From assembly GCA_905235445.1 (NCBI GenBank), contig CAJOLJ010000002.1, positions 1-64,000 of the forward strand: a stretch of DNA of 64,000 nt, given 5' to 3'. A model generated the notes under the pieces. That model was not told where the DNA came from. It worked only from the letters and a program-made list of their open reading frames with translations, and did not search any database. Below are positions 17,691 to 26,410 of this stretch, piece by piece (the first letter of the stretch is position 1; each line of letters starts with the position of its first letter). This DNA comes from an uncultured Bacteroidales bacterium. GTDB lineage: Bacteria > Bacteroidota > Bacteroidia > Bacteroidales > UBA932. The position numbers and the translations under genes were made by a program.

Positions 17691-19079
17691 ATGAGAAAGA
17701 AAGTAAAGGAACTGCTGCAGTCCGCACCCGGCGAACAAGTGCTCGCCAAAGGTTGGGTCAGGACCAAGAGAGGAAACCGTCAGGTAAAGTTCATAGCCCT
17801 CAACGACGGTAGCACCATCAACAATATCCAGGTAGTCGTCAATACGGAGAACTTCGATGAGGAGCTCCTGAAGAGGGTGACCACCGGGGCGAGCATCGCA
17901 GTATGGGGCAACCTTGTGCAGTCCTTGGGCAGCGGACAGGCCGTGGAAATCCAGGCAACGAAGCTTGAGGTCATCGGAGAATGCGACCCTATGCGCTTCC
18001 CCCTGCAGAAGAAGGACACCTCCCTTGAGTATCTTCGCACCGTAGCCCACATGCGCCTTCGCACCAACACTTTCGGGGCTGTGCTGCGCATCCGCCACGC
18101 CATGGCTTTCGCAATCCACAAATTCTTCAACGACAAGGGCTTCGTGTACCTGCACACCCCGCTTATCACCGAGAGTGACGCAGAGGGTGCCGGGGACATG
18201 TTCCAGGTCACGACGCTCGACCTGACCAACGTACCCCTCCACAACGGCAAAGTTGACTTCAGCAAGGACTTCTTCGGAAAGAAGACCAGCCTTACCGTCA
18301 GCGGCCAGCTCGAGGGAGAGCTCGGCGCTACCGCCGTGGGTGAAATCTACACCTTCGGTCCCACCTTCCGTGCAGAGAACTCCAACACTCCTCGCCACCT
18401 GGCAGAGTTCTGGATGATAGAGCCGGAAATGGCCTTCTATGACATCAACGATGACATGGCCCTCGCAGAGGAGTTCGTGAAGTACCTGGTGCAGTATGCC
18501 ATCGACAACTGCGCCGATGACATCAAGTTCCTCAACGACAAGTATGACTCCACGCTCATCGAGAGGCTGAACTCGGTCCTTGGCATCGACTTCCAGAAAG
18601 TCACCTACACCGAGGCAGTGGAGATCCTCGAGAAAGCCATCGCAGACGGAGTCAAGTTCGAGTATCCCGTCCACTGGGGTACCGACTTCCAGAGCGAGCA
18701 CGAGAGGTACCTCGTCGAGAAGCACTTCAGGAAGCCCGTCATCCTCATCGACTTCCCCAAGGACATCAAGGCCTTCTACATGAAGCAGAACGAGGACGGC
18801 AAGACTGTTCGCGGAATGGATGTCCTCTTCCCCAAGATCGGGGAAATCATCGGCGGAAGCGAGAGGGAGGCGTCCCTCGAGAAACTTGAGAAGAGGATAG
18901 AGGAACTGGGCATGTCCCGCAAGAACCTCGAGTGGTACATTGACACCAGGCGTTTCGGTACCGTGCCCCATTCCGGCTTCGGGCTCGGGTTCGAGAGGCT
19001 GCTCCTTTTCATAACCGGAATGAGCAACATCCGTGACGTCATCCCGTTCCCCCGCACCCCCAAGAATGCTGAGTTCTAG
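17691..19079 (+). CDS. asnS: asparaginyl-tRNA synthetase
   Basis: AsnS charges tRNA-Asn with asparagine. The 462-residue class II enzyme shows an N-terminal OB-fold anticodon-binding domain ([18 protein letters not shown]), motif 2 ([20 protein letters not shown]) and motif 3 ([20 protein letters not shown]). The ending [11 protein letters not shown] is typical of AsnS and AspS; the ENSNT stretch after FRA points to asparagine specificity. The start at ATG 17691 gives the expected MRKKVKELL; the GTG at 17631 would add 20 unsupported residues. The neighbouring ansA gene also handles asparagine, but at 7 kb distance this is probably coincidence. Confidence 0.95.
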   Translation: MRKKVKELLQSAPGEQVLAKGWVRTKRGNRQVKFIALNDGSTINNIQVVVNTENFDEELLKRVTTGASIAVWGNLVQSLGSGQAVEIQATKLEVIGECDPMRFPLQKKDTSLEYLRTVAHMRLRTNTFGAVLRIRHAMAFAIHKFFNDKGFVYLHTPLITESDAEGAGDMFQVTTLDLTNVPLHNGKVDFSKDFFGKKTSLTVSGQLEGELGATAVGEIYTFGPTFRAENSNTPRHLAEFWMIEPEMAFYDINDDMALAEEFVKYLVQYAIDNCADDIKFLNDKYDSTLIERLNSVLGIDFQKVTYTEAVEILEKAIADGVKFEYPVHWGTDFQSEHERYLVEKHFRKPVILIDFPKDIKAFYMKQNEDGKTVRGMDVLFPKIGEIIGGSEREASLEKLEKRIEELGMSRKNLEWYIDTRRFGTVPHSGFGLGFERLLLFITGMSNIRDVIPFPRTPKNAEF

Positions 19080-19168
19080 TGCACCTTATTTGCGTCCCGT
19101 GGCAGGAAACATTTTGCCGCAGGACGCAATATTTTAACCGAGAAACCAATTCAATAACACCATACACA

Positions 19169-19807
19169 ATGCTAGTCATAGGAATAGCCGGCGGCTCCGG
19201 ATCCGGGAAGACCACCGTAGTGAAAGCAATCACCAAACAACTGTCCGGAAGGGTCATTGTCATACCGCAGGACTCCTATTATAAGGACTCCAGCCATCTT
19301 CCCATGGAAGAGAGGCAGAAAATCAATTTCGACCATCCAGATGCCATTGATTGGAAACTGCTCTGCAACCAGATAAGGGAACTCAAGCAAGGCAAGACCA
19401 TCCAGCAGCCCATCTATTCTTACCTCACCTGCTCCCGCTCCAAGACCGAGACCGTCACGGTTGAACCCGCTGACGTGATCATAGTGGAGGGCATTCTCAT
19501 CTTCACTTGCAAGGAACTGAGGGACCAGATGAACATAAAGATTTTCGTGGACGCTGACAGCGACGACCGCCTCATGAGGATCATTGTGCGTGACATGGCC
19601 GAGAGGGGAAGGGATACCGAGGCCTCCATCGACCATTACTGTGAGACAGTGAAGCCCATGCACCTGCAGTTCATTGAACCGAGCAAGCGCTATGCGGACA
19701 TCATAATCCCCCAGGGCGGGCACAACAAGGTAGCCATCGATGTCATAACGGCTACAGTGGAAAAGGCCCTCGCGGAAATGGCTGAAAAGAAAAAGAAGAA
19801 AAAATAA
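19169..19807 (+). CDS. udk: uridine kinase
   Basis: Uridine/cytidine kinase phosphorylates the nucleosides to UMP and CMP in pyrimidine salvage. The 212-residue protein begins MLVIGIAGGSGSGKTTVVKA, with the P-loop at residues 8-15, followed by VIPQDSYYKD, FDHPDAIDW and VIIVEGILIFTCKELRDQ, all typical of Udk. The ATG at 19169 is preferred over the GTG at 19079, which directly abuts the asnS stop and would prepend 30 residues before the P-loop strand. The C-terminus is a short lysine run. A strong terminator follows 24 bases downstream. Confidence 0.95.
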   Translation: MLVIGIAGGSGSGKTTVVKAITKQLSGRVIVIPQDSYYKDSSHLPMEERQKINFDHPDAIDWKLLCNQIRELKQGKTIQQPIYSYLTCSRSKTETVTVEPADVIIVEGILIFTCKELRDQMNIKIFVDADSDDRLMRIIVRDMAERGRDTEASIDHYCETVKPMHLQFIEPSKRYADIIIPQGGHNKVAIDVITATVEKALAEMAEKKKKKK

Positions 19808-19831
19808 ACTCTTTCTCCAGCCCTGAGACCC

Positions 19832-19862
19832 AGGGAGGGGGACTCCCCTCCCTTTGCTTTTT
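19832..19862 (+). terminator. intrinsic terminator after udk
   Basis: A perfect 8-bp stem GGGAGGGG/CCCCTCCC with a GACT loop is followed by TTTGCTTTTT. Confidence 0.85.
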
Positions 19863-19919
19863 ATTCACTCTCCCTTCTGTTCAAGAAACAACCTCACCCC
19901 CACTGCGTAACTTTCCACG

Positions 19920-20660
19920 ATGCGTTCCTCCATCTCCTCAGAAGACAAGGCTGGTCTGTATATCACGATCATAGTACACCTGGTCGTGATACTGATCCTT
20001 CTTGTCACCCAGATAGGGACCGAGCTTTCGAAGGAGAACACTTTCGTACTGGATTTCACGAAGCAGGAGGAAATCGAGAGAAAGGCGGAAGAGGAAAAGG
20101 CCAAGGCGGAGGAAGAGGCTTTCGATGAGGAAATCGCAAGAAGGCTGGACGAACTTCTTTCCGGTTCGACCGCAGTTCCCTTCCGTAACGTAGCGGTTGA
20201 CCGTTCCTCGGCCCTCAAGGATGACCGGGGAACCGATGCGGAGAAACTCTACGAGGATGCCATGAGACTGGCCCAGGAACTCAAGGGCGGTGTCACGCCA
20301 GATGAACCGGACGACAGTTTCGCAGCCCTCTCCCCGGTTGAGGACAAGAAAGACAACAAGGGAGAAGCCAAGCAGTACAGCGGCCCCTCCGTCGTATCAT
20401 ATGACCTGGAAGGCCGGAAGGCCAGCCATCTCTCCGTTCCCGCATACAGGTGCATGGGAGGAGGAATGGTGACGGTAGCGATAGGTGTGGACAGGCAGGG
20501 GACCGTCGTATCGGCAAAAATAGAGGATGCCCTCTCCAGCACCGACAAATGTCTTCGCGACTATGCCATCAGGGCAGCCAGGCTGTCCAAGTTCTCAAAG
20601 TCAACGACCGCTCCGACACGGCAAGCAGGAAACATAGTCTATCAGTTCATAGCACAGTAG
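19920..20660 (+). CDS. TonB-like energy transducer
   Basis: A 246-residue protein with TonB layout: short cytoplasmic start, one membrane helix (GLYITIIVHLVVILILLVTQIG, about residues 12-33), a long charged linker with an EERKAEEEKAKAEEEAF-type helix (about residues 48-80), and a C-terminal TonB-like fold (VTVAIGVDRQGTVVSAKIED, then ALSSTDKCLRDYAIRAARLS). It is expected to link the ExbB/ExbD motor to outer-membrane receptors, although no receptor gene is in this window. The exbB operon 8 kb upstream encodes the matching motor type. It forms a single-gene unit with terminators on both sides. Confidence 0.8.
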   Translation: MRSSISSEDKAGLYITIIVHLVVILILLVTQIGTELSKENTFVLDFTKQEEIERKAEEEKAKAEEEAFDEEIARRLDELLSGSTAVPFRNVAVDRSSALKDDRGTDAEKLYEDAMRLAQELKGGVTPDEPDDSFAALSPVEDKKDNKGEAKQYSGPSVVSYDLEGRKASHLSVPAYRCMGGGMVTVAIGVDRQGTVVSAKIEDALSSTDKCLRDYAIRAARLSKFSKSTTAPTRQAGNIVYQFIAQ

Positions 20661-20684
20661 GTCCCGGGAGAAGGGACCTTTTTT
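20660..20684 (+). terminator. intrinsic terminator after the TonB-like gene
   Basis: GGTCCC and GGGACC pair across a seven-base GGGAGAA loop, directly followed by six T residues. The stem begins in the stop codon. Confidence 0.85.
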
Positions 20685-21069
20685 CATATAGTCGCTCCCA
20701 CTTCCCGTTCCGGCAAGAATCAGGTGTGGCCCCGAAAGACTGCGAACCGTAGTCGGGAGTCTGATTTTGCTCTTTAGCGAGGATGACCACCCCCATACTT
20801 GGTTTCCTACCCATTGGGGGTCCTCGGTTCCATAGGGGCCTAAGAAAATGTCCTCAGTTATTTCATGAAGAAGGAGGGGGACGGGCCTTAAGGGTGCTCC
20901 TTATAGTGAATGGGTATGGCATCATTTCCTCCTCCAGCAAAGAGAACTCTTACCGATAATCAGGCATGGATTCTTTCGATTTTCTGGATTTTTGAGATTG
21001 TTTAACAAAAACACCAATAATCAGAAAATTTATATACCTTTACAATCAACAATAGATAGTAATTACGCC
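20685..21069. other. non-coding region upstream of the AAA ATPase gene
   Basis: About 385 bases with no credible gene. G+C content falls sharply toward the ATPase gene from about 20940 onward. TACCTTTA at 21035-21042 is one mismatch from a -7 box and could drive the ATPase gene. No repeat or integration site is obvious. Confidence 0.45.
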
Positions 21070-22428
21070 ATGTTAATAGAATTTGCACTTCACAATTTTT
21101 TGTCGTTCAAGAACGAGATAACATTCAGCATGCTTGCCGCCAATACCGTTAAAGAACGTGAGGAGTCCAGTGATGGCTCATCCAATATTATCTCTGTTAA
21201 GGAGACTGGACACAAATTCTTAAGGGTCGCCACCATCTATGGTGCAAATGGTTCCGGGAAAAGCAATCTTATCAAGGCTATGTCTTTCTTCAAGAATATG
21301 ATTCTCAATTCTGTGGTAAACGATAAGATTCTCTTTCTATTTGAGGAAAATCAGTACCGTTTTGACACAGAATCCTCCAAGGAGCCAACCGGTTTCGAGA
21401 TAATCTTTGCCCTGAACAAAGTCAAATACAGATATGGCTTTGATATTTTTGAAGAGAAAGTAGATAGTGAGTGGCTCTTCATGCAAGAATATGGCAACCA
21501 AAAAGAAAGCTACTGCTTCAAAAGAGAGAATGGGCGCATAACTGTAAACCATAAGACTTTTAAGGCAACTAAACAGGTCATAAATATGACCCGAGAAAAT
21601 GCACTATTCCTGAGCACTGCTGCCCAATTCAATGAACCGACTGCCTTGCTTATCAAAAATTGGATTGGCAATAGATTCAATATCCTTTCCGGTATAAGCA
21701 ACAATACGCTGAACTACACCGCACTTCAATATATGCGGAATGAGACAATGAGAGAAAGAATACTCGGATTAATTAAAATAGTGGATCTGGGTATCCAAGA
21801 CATCTTTGTAAAAGAGAACTATCTTGACAGACTATGCGACAGTGGGGGAATTCCATATGGTACCATTCTCAAAAATCACAACATTGAGCTAGATAATGAG
21901 ACAATAAATCCATATGGGAATGTGACTCACAATCTGACATTATATGGTTACCACAACAAATATGACAATGACAATGTTGTAGATAGCGTGGCTCTTCCTT
22001 TCCAAGATGAATCCCTCGGAACCATGAAGTTATTTGCGTTACTTGGGCCTTGGTTCGATACACTTGCCCATGGCGGGATACTAATCATTGACGAATTTGG
22101 AGCAAGCATACACACCAAACTCGCCTTGGAGTTAATTAAACTTTTCCAAAGCCGGCTAAATAACGGAGATGCCCAATTAATTCTAGCGACCCATGATACC
22201 AATTTACTTAGGAAAGATTTATTGCGCAGAGACCAAATATGGTTTACGGAGAAGGATAAACACGGGATTTCCGACTTATACTCGTTGGTAGAATATAAAA
22301 TCAATCAGGCAACAAGCGTCAGAAACGATGCCACTTTCAGCAAAGATTATCTGCTGGGAAAATATGGGGCTATTCCATATTTTGGTGACATCGACAGATT
22401 TATTGTTGACTTCAGCATTGACGAATAG
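21070..22428 (+). CDS. stand-alone AAA-family ATPase, probable transferred gene
   Basis: A 452-residue P-loop ATPase of the AAA_15/AAA_21 (OLD/RecF-like) group, often linked to defence systems. It begins MLIEFALHNFLSFKNEITFS, the standard start of this group; the TTG at 20992 would add 26 unsupported residues. Walker A is GANGSGKSN at about residues 60-68; a signature-like segment LPFQDESLGTMKLFALLG precedes Walker B GGILIIDEFGASIHTKL and the switch LILATHDTNLL. Relatives are often followed by a RloB-type partner; here none is present, and the next gene is a housekeeping protease on the other strand. The gene is far more AT-rich than its surroundings (about one third G+C in the line starting 21061), which suggests recent acquisition. 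Confidence 0.85.
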   Translation: MLIEFALHNFLSFKNEITFSMLAANTVKEREESSDGSSNIISVKETGHKFLRVATIYGANGSGKSNLIKAMSFFKNMILNSVVNDKILFLFEENQYRFDTESSKEPTGFEIIFALNKVKYRYGFDIFEEKVDSEWLFMQEYGNQKESYCFKRENGRITVNHKTFKATKQVINMTRENALFLSTAAQFNEPTALLIKNWIGNRFNILSGISNNTLNYTALQYMRNETMRERILGLIKIVDLGIQDIFVKENYLDRLCDSGGIPYGTILKNHNIELDNETINPYGNVTHNLTLYGYHNKYDNDNVVDSVALPFQDESLGTMKLFALLGPWFDTLAHGGILIIDEFGASIHTKLALELIKLFQSRLNNGDAQLILATHDTNLLRKDLLRRDQIWFTEKDKHGISDLYSLVEYKINQATSVRNDATFSKDYLLGKYGAIPYFGDIDRFIVDFSIDE

Positions 22429-22469
22429 GCCAAGTCCTTCGAGTTGCTTGGTGATATTATCAATGAAGA

Positions 22470-22512
22470 GGACATGACCGGGAAAACTACCGACCATGTC
22501 CTTCTTTCGTTT
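22470..22512 (+). terminator. terminator-like hairpin after the AAA ATPase gene
   Basis: GGACATGACCGG pairs with CCGACCATGTCC (two mismatches), followed by TTCTTTCGTTT. The whole gap of 131 bases to the ctpA stop holds no gene; a second small hairpin GATTCC/GGAATC lies at about 22518-22533. Confidence 0.5.
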
Positions 22513-22559
22513 GTCATGATTCCAGGCGGAATCAAGTATTGGTGAGGGGGGATGTCCTT

Positions 22560-24170
22560 CTACTCCAACTTCACCTTGAAGTCTTCTTTCATCGCGGCAT
22601 TTATGGTCTCGTCCATCGGGAGATACATCCTGTAGAACGCATTGTCACCGAGTTTGGAGTAACGCCCGACAAGGGCGCGCAGCTGCGGGACCATGTAATC
22701 CTTGGTCTGTTCCCATTCACCTGGTTCGGGAGTGAGGCCGTCCTTGGTTTTGGCGAAGGAAAGGAACTTGCCCGGGATATCTATCCTGTCAAGGAAAGAG
22801 TCCAGCGTCGAGAAATCCTCTATTCTCCCCAGTTCCGCCTTGTAGGTGTCCAGCATCTGGGAAGCGAACCTCATCTGGGTAGCCTTGCGGTTGCAGGCCA
22901 CGTAGAACTTGGTGGCCTTAGTGGTATCCATCGGCACGAAGACATCAGGTATGATGCCTCCCCCGCCGTACACTGTCCTGCCGCCTCTGGTCTTGAAAGC
23001 GAGGGTAGAGTCCACTTTCACCGAATCAGAGTTGAACAGCTCCCCGTCCACATACCTATTGTATATGTCGTACTGGTAATCCTTCCCGTAAGGTTTCTGG
23101 ATACAGCGGCCGGAAGGGGTGTAGAAACGTGCTATCGTGATCCTTATGCCGGAACCGTCTGTGAAGAACACGGGTTCCTGGACAAGCCCCTTGCCGAAGG
23201 AACGCCGACCCACCACAATGCCCCTGTCGTTGTCCTGGATGGCCCCGGCGAAGATCTCACTGGAGGAGGCGGAGTTCTCATTGATAAGGACAGCGAGTTC
23301 GACATCCCTCAGGGCGCCCTTCCCGTTTGCGGTAATATCCTCGCGGGGATATTTCCTGCCTTCCAGATAGACTATCTCATCTCCTGCGGCAAGGAACATG
23401 TTCGCCAAGTGCTGGGCCTGGTCAAGATATCCGCCGGTGTTGTCGCGAAGGTCAATGACCAGCCTCTTCATTCCATCTTTGAGAAGCTTGCTCGCTGCTT
23501 CCGAGAACTCCTTATAGGTAGTGCGGGAGAACTTGGACAGGCGGATGTATCCCGTCGTGGCGTCAATCATGAAGGAAGCGTCAATGCAGTGAAGGGGAAT
23601 CTTTCCCCTCGTTATCTCGAAGGGTATGGTCTCGGGACCGCGGCCCACCGTCACGGTCACCTTCGTCCCTGCCAGTCCCCTCATCATCTTGACCATGCTG
23701 TCCTGGGGGAACTTCACGCCTGCGACATTCTTCCCGTCTATTTTCAGGATCCTGTCACCCTGTTGGAGACCGACTTTCTCCGAAGGGCCACCGGGAATGA
23801 CTTCCAGGATGATCGCCGTGTCGTTGGGCACATTGAACTGGATTCCTATGCCGTCGAAGTTGCCGGCCAGTTCCGTCTCACTCTCCTTGAGGTCTTCCGG
23901 AGGAAGATAAATAGAGTGGGGATCCAATTCGGCGAGGGCGGCCACTACTGCGGCATCGGTTATGGCGGGCACGTCAAGGGTGTCCACATATTTCTTCTGG
24001 ACTTCCTGAAGTATAACGTTCAGCTTTTGCCATCCACTGTAGGAGACCTTGGTCTTGGAGGAGCCGAATAGACCCTTCCCCGAGTAGAAAGTCATGGTGA
24101 GCACAACTCCGAGTACCACCCCGAGAAGTGCCACGGCAAGGGAGCCGAACTTCTGTTCGTTAAATTTCAT
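22560..24170 (-). CDS. ctpA: C-terminal processing peptidase, S41 family
   Basis: A 536-residue periplasmic serine protease of the CtpA/Prc type. An N-terminal membrane anchor (FGSLAVALLGVVLGVVLTMTF) is followed by a helical region, a PDZ domain (ELAGNFDGIGIQFNVPNDTA through GDRILKIDGKNVAG), and the S41 catalytic core with VIDLRDNTGGYLDQA, NENSASSSEIFAGA (catalytic serine) and GRRSFGKGLVQ (catalytic lysine). These enzymes trim or degrade proteins at their C-termini. It is the last gene of a three-gene minus-strand operon, starting six bases after the dCMP deaminase gene. Confidence 0.93.
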   Translation of the reverse strand: MKFNEQKFGSLAVALLGVVLGVVLTMTFYSGKGLFGSSKTKVSYSGWQKLNVILQEVQKKYVDTLDVPAITDAAVVAALAELDPHSIYLPPEDLKESETELAGNFDGIGIQFNVPNDTAIILEVIPGGPSEKVGLQQGDRILKIDGKNVAGVKFPQDSMVKMMRGLAGTKVTVTVGRGPETIPFEITRGKIPLHCIDASFMIDATTGYIRLSKFSRTTYKEFSEAASKLLKDGMKRLVIDLRDNTGGYLDQAQHLANMFLAAGDEIVYLEGRKYPREDITANGKGALRDVELAVLINENSASSSEIFAGAIQDNDRGIVVGRRSFGKGLVQEPVFFTDGSGIRITIARFYTPSGRCIQKPYGKDYQYDIYNRYVDGELFNSDSVKVDSTLAFKTRGGRTVYGGGGIIPDVFVPMDTTKATKFYVACNRKATQMRFASQMLDTYKAELGRIEDFSTLDSFLDRIDIPGKFLSFAKTKDGLTPEPGEWEQTKDYMVPQLRALVGRYSKLGDNAFYRMYLPMDETINAAMKEDFKVKLE

Positions 24171-24176
24171 TTGATT

Positions 24177-24605
24177 TTACTGTCCTTCTGTGGGAGAGTC
24201 GTCCTCGATATGGTCGACCTGGACTCCAGCCCTGCGGAGCAGGTCAATCCCGTCGGTGAGGCGGTACATCTCCCGATAAACCACCCTGGTCACCCCGGCC
24301 TGGATTATGAGCTTGGCACATTCCACGCAGGGAGACGCAGTCACATAGAGAGTTGAGCCCAGGGAACTGTTGCCGCTCTTTGCCACCTTGGATATGGCAT
24401 TGGCCTCTGCATGCAGCACATAAGGCTTGGTGACCCCGTTCTCATCCTCGCACTCATTCTCGAACCCGGAAGGGGTACCGTTGTACCCGTCGGATATGAT
24501 CATGTTATCCTTCACCAGAAGGGCCCCCACCTGACGGCGGCGGCAGTATGAGTTCTTGGCCCAGATGGCGGCCATCTCAAGATATCTCCTGTCGAACTTT
24601 CCCAT
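24177..24605 (-). CDS. dCMP/cytidine deaminase (ComEB-type)
   Basis: A 142-residue zinc-dependent deaminase. The zinc and catalytic signature is complete: HAEANAIS (His ligand and catalytic Glu) and ASPCVECAKLI (two Cys ligands). GALLVKDNMIISDGYNGTPSGFEN is the dCMP deaminase substrate region. It converts dCMP to dUMP, feeding thymidylate synthesis. It lies 12 bases after the acyl-CoA synthetase gene and 6 bases before ctpA, so all three are co-transcribed although their jobs are unrelated. Confidence 0.92.
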   Translation of the reverse strand: MGKFDRRYLEMAAIWAKNSYCRRRQVGALLVKDNMIISDGYNGTPSGFENECEDENGVTKPYVLHAEANAISKVAKSGNSSLGSTLYVTASPCVECAKLIIQAGVTRVVYREMYRLTDGIDLLRRAGVQVDHIEDDSPTEGQ

Positions 24606-24617
24606 GGGCTTCAGTGG

Positions 24618-26270
24618 TTATTTCCTCTGATACAGATAACGCTTGATGCTTCTCTTTGGAGTCCTCTCGAAATCCTCCGGCATGAACTCGATCTTTTTTA
24701 TCTTGGCATAGTTCGGGATTTCCTTGTTGATCTCGGGGAGGGCGGCGATGAGTCTAGCCTCCAGCTGCTGGCGGTTCATGCCGTCAATCACTCCCTGATG
24801 GTAGTCAGGGTAGACCAGGGCAACAAGTCCGCTCTCGTCCTCGACTACGAGGCTGTCCACGACATATGTCACGTTATTTATGACCGCCTCCAATTCCTCG
24901 GGATAGATGTTCTGTCCCGAAGGGCCGAGAATCATGCACTTCGACCTTCCGCGGAGAAAGAGGTATCCTTCCGTATCCATGACACCCATGTCCCCTGTGC
25001 GGAACCATCCGTCCTCGGTGAAGGAAGCCTTGGTGGCATCCTCGTTCTTGTAGTAGCCTAGGAAAACGTTGTCTCCCTTGACCTGCACTTCACCGGGTAT
25101 CCTCTGCGGGTCCGGGGAATCTATCCTTATGCTCATGTTCAGGGCCGCCTTTCCGCAGGAACCGAGCTTGGTTTCATTCCAGTGGGCATAGGCAATGATT
25201 GGAGCGCACTCGGTCATTCCGTAACCGACGGTGAACGGGAATCCTATCTTGTAGAAGAACTGCTCCACTTCGGGGTTGAATGCGGCACCGCCCAGGATCA
25301 CCTCTTCGAAGTTCGCCCCGAAGGAGTTGACAAGTTCAGCCTTGACCCTCTTCATGAGCATCTTGTCCACAACGGGAATCTTGAAGAAAGGCTTGTTGCG
25401 GTCCAGGATGGGCTTGAGCTTGGACTTGTAGATTTTCTCGATGATAAGGGGAACCGCAATGATGACGTCGGGATGGACATCGCCGAAGGCGGAAAGGATG
25501 ATCTTCGGGCTCGGAACCCTTGTCAGGAAATGCACGTGCGCGCCGATAGTCATTTCGAAGAGGAACTCGAACATCATTCCGTACATGTGGGCGGAGGGCA
25601 GCATGGCCACGACCTTGGAATTGTTGCTCATGTGACTCTCCGCTTTCCTGGAGAAGATGATGTTGGAAAGCAGGGCCCTGTAGGGGATCATCACGCCTTT
25701 CGAGAACCCGGAGGTTCCGGAAGTGTAATTGATGAGGGCCAACTCCTCGGGACGGTCCTCATAGTAATTGAGGTCCTCGGGGAAGAAGTTGTTGGGATAA
25801 CGACGGCCGAAGCTCTCGTTCAGATGCTCCCTCACCTTCAGCAGTGCCGGGGAGGCTGCATACAGGAACTTGAAAGTATTGATCTGGACAACGACCTGGA
25901 TGCCGGGCATCTCGTCGGCGGAGAGTCCCTCCCAGATCACGTCATCCACAAAGAGCACCTTGGCCTCCGAGTGGTTCACCAGGTAATGGATATTGCCTGG
26001 CTTGAACTCATGGAGGATGGGCACGGGAACCGCACCCCAAGTCATGGCCGCCAGGAAACTCACGCCCCAGTTAGCCTGGTTACGTGAGCAAACTGCTACC
26101 TTGTCACCCTTTTCGAGGCCACACTGCTCGAAAGCAATGTGAAGTTTAGCTATCCTGCGGGCCACATCCTCGTACTTCAGGGTCACACCCTGGTAGTTGG
26201 ACAGAGCCGGTCTCTCCCAATTCTCTTTGAAGCTCTTCTCGATGAGCTTATTGACGGATTGATATTCCAT
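24618..26270 (-). CDS. fadD: AMP-forming long-chain acyl-CoA synthetase
   Basis: A 550-residue adenylate-forming enzyme that activates fatty acids to acyl-AMP and acyl-CoA in the cytoplasm or at the inner membrane. The AMP-binding motif LINYTSGTSGFSKGVMIP lies near residue 180, with VGYGMTECAPI near residue 345, GWFRTGDMGVMDTEGYLFLRG near residue 415, and a C-terminal lysine-bearing segment (FERTPKRSIKRYLYQ) carrying the catalytic lysine. The length is typical of the shorter Bacteroidota long-chain enzymes. The substrate chain length cannot be read from sequence. First gene of the operon with the deaminase and ctpA. Confidence 0.9.
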   Translation of the reverse strand: MEYQSVNKLIEKSFKENWERPALSNYQGVTLKYEDVARRIAKLHIAFEQCGLEKGDKVAVCSRNQANWGVSFLAAMTWGAVPVPILHEFKPGNIHYLVNHSEAKVLFVDDVIWEGLSADEMPGIQVVVQINTFKFLYAASPALLKVREHLNESFGRRYPNNFFPEDLNYYEDRPEELALINYTSGTSGFSKGVMIPYRALLSNIIFSRKAESHMSNNSKVVAMLPSAHMYGMMFEFLFEMTIGAHVHFLTRVPSPKIILSAFGDVHPDVIIAVPLIIEKIYKSKLKPILDRNKPFFKIPVVDKMLMKRVKAELVNSFGANFEEVILGGAAFNPEVEQFFYKIGFPFTVGYGMTECAPIIAYAHWNETKLGSCGKAALNMSIRIDSPDPQRIPGEVQVKGDNVFLGYYKNEDATKASFTEDGWFRTGDMGVMDTEGYLFLRGRSKCMILGPSGQNIYPEELEAVINNVTYVVDSLVVEDESGLVALVYPDYHQGVIDGMNRQQLEARLIAALPEINKEIPNYAKIKKIEFMPEDFERTPKRSIKRYLYQRK

Positions 26271-26410
26271 GATTTTTCGTTCTTTTTCCTTGGAACAGCG
26301 CTCTCTTTTCGTAAAAAGGCGGTGTCCGATTGTTCAACTGGTGAACAGGAATGTTTTCTAAAGTGTAATGTGTGTTGTATATAGATGTGTGTGTTGAATT
26401 CTCAAACTCA
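26271..26410. other. intergenic region ahead of the acyl-CoA synthetase operon
   Basis: 140 bases that must contain the minus-strand promoter. On the minus strand TTTG at about 26407-26404 is followed after 19 bases by TATATACA, a poor match to the -7 consensus. Nothing else stands out. Confidence 0.3.

Noticed and set aside
17553..18971. A 472-residue open frame on the minus strand opposite asnS
   Set aside because: It is the shadow of asnS, whose class II synthetase motifs are complete; similar shadows occur opposite most genes in this GC-rich window.
22539..24071. A 510-residue open frame on the plus strand opposite the S41 protease gene
   Set aside because: It is the antisense of ctpA, which has complete PDZ and S41 motifs; the frame is open only because of GC-rich codon structure and shows no family-like sequence.
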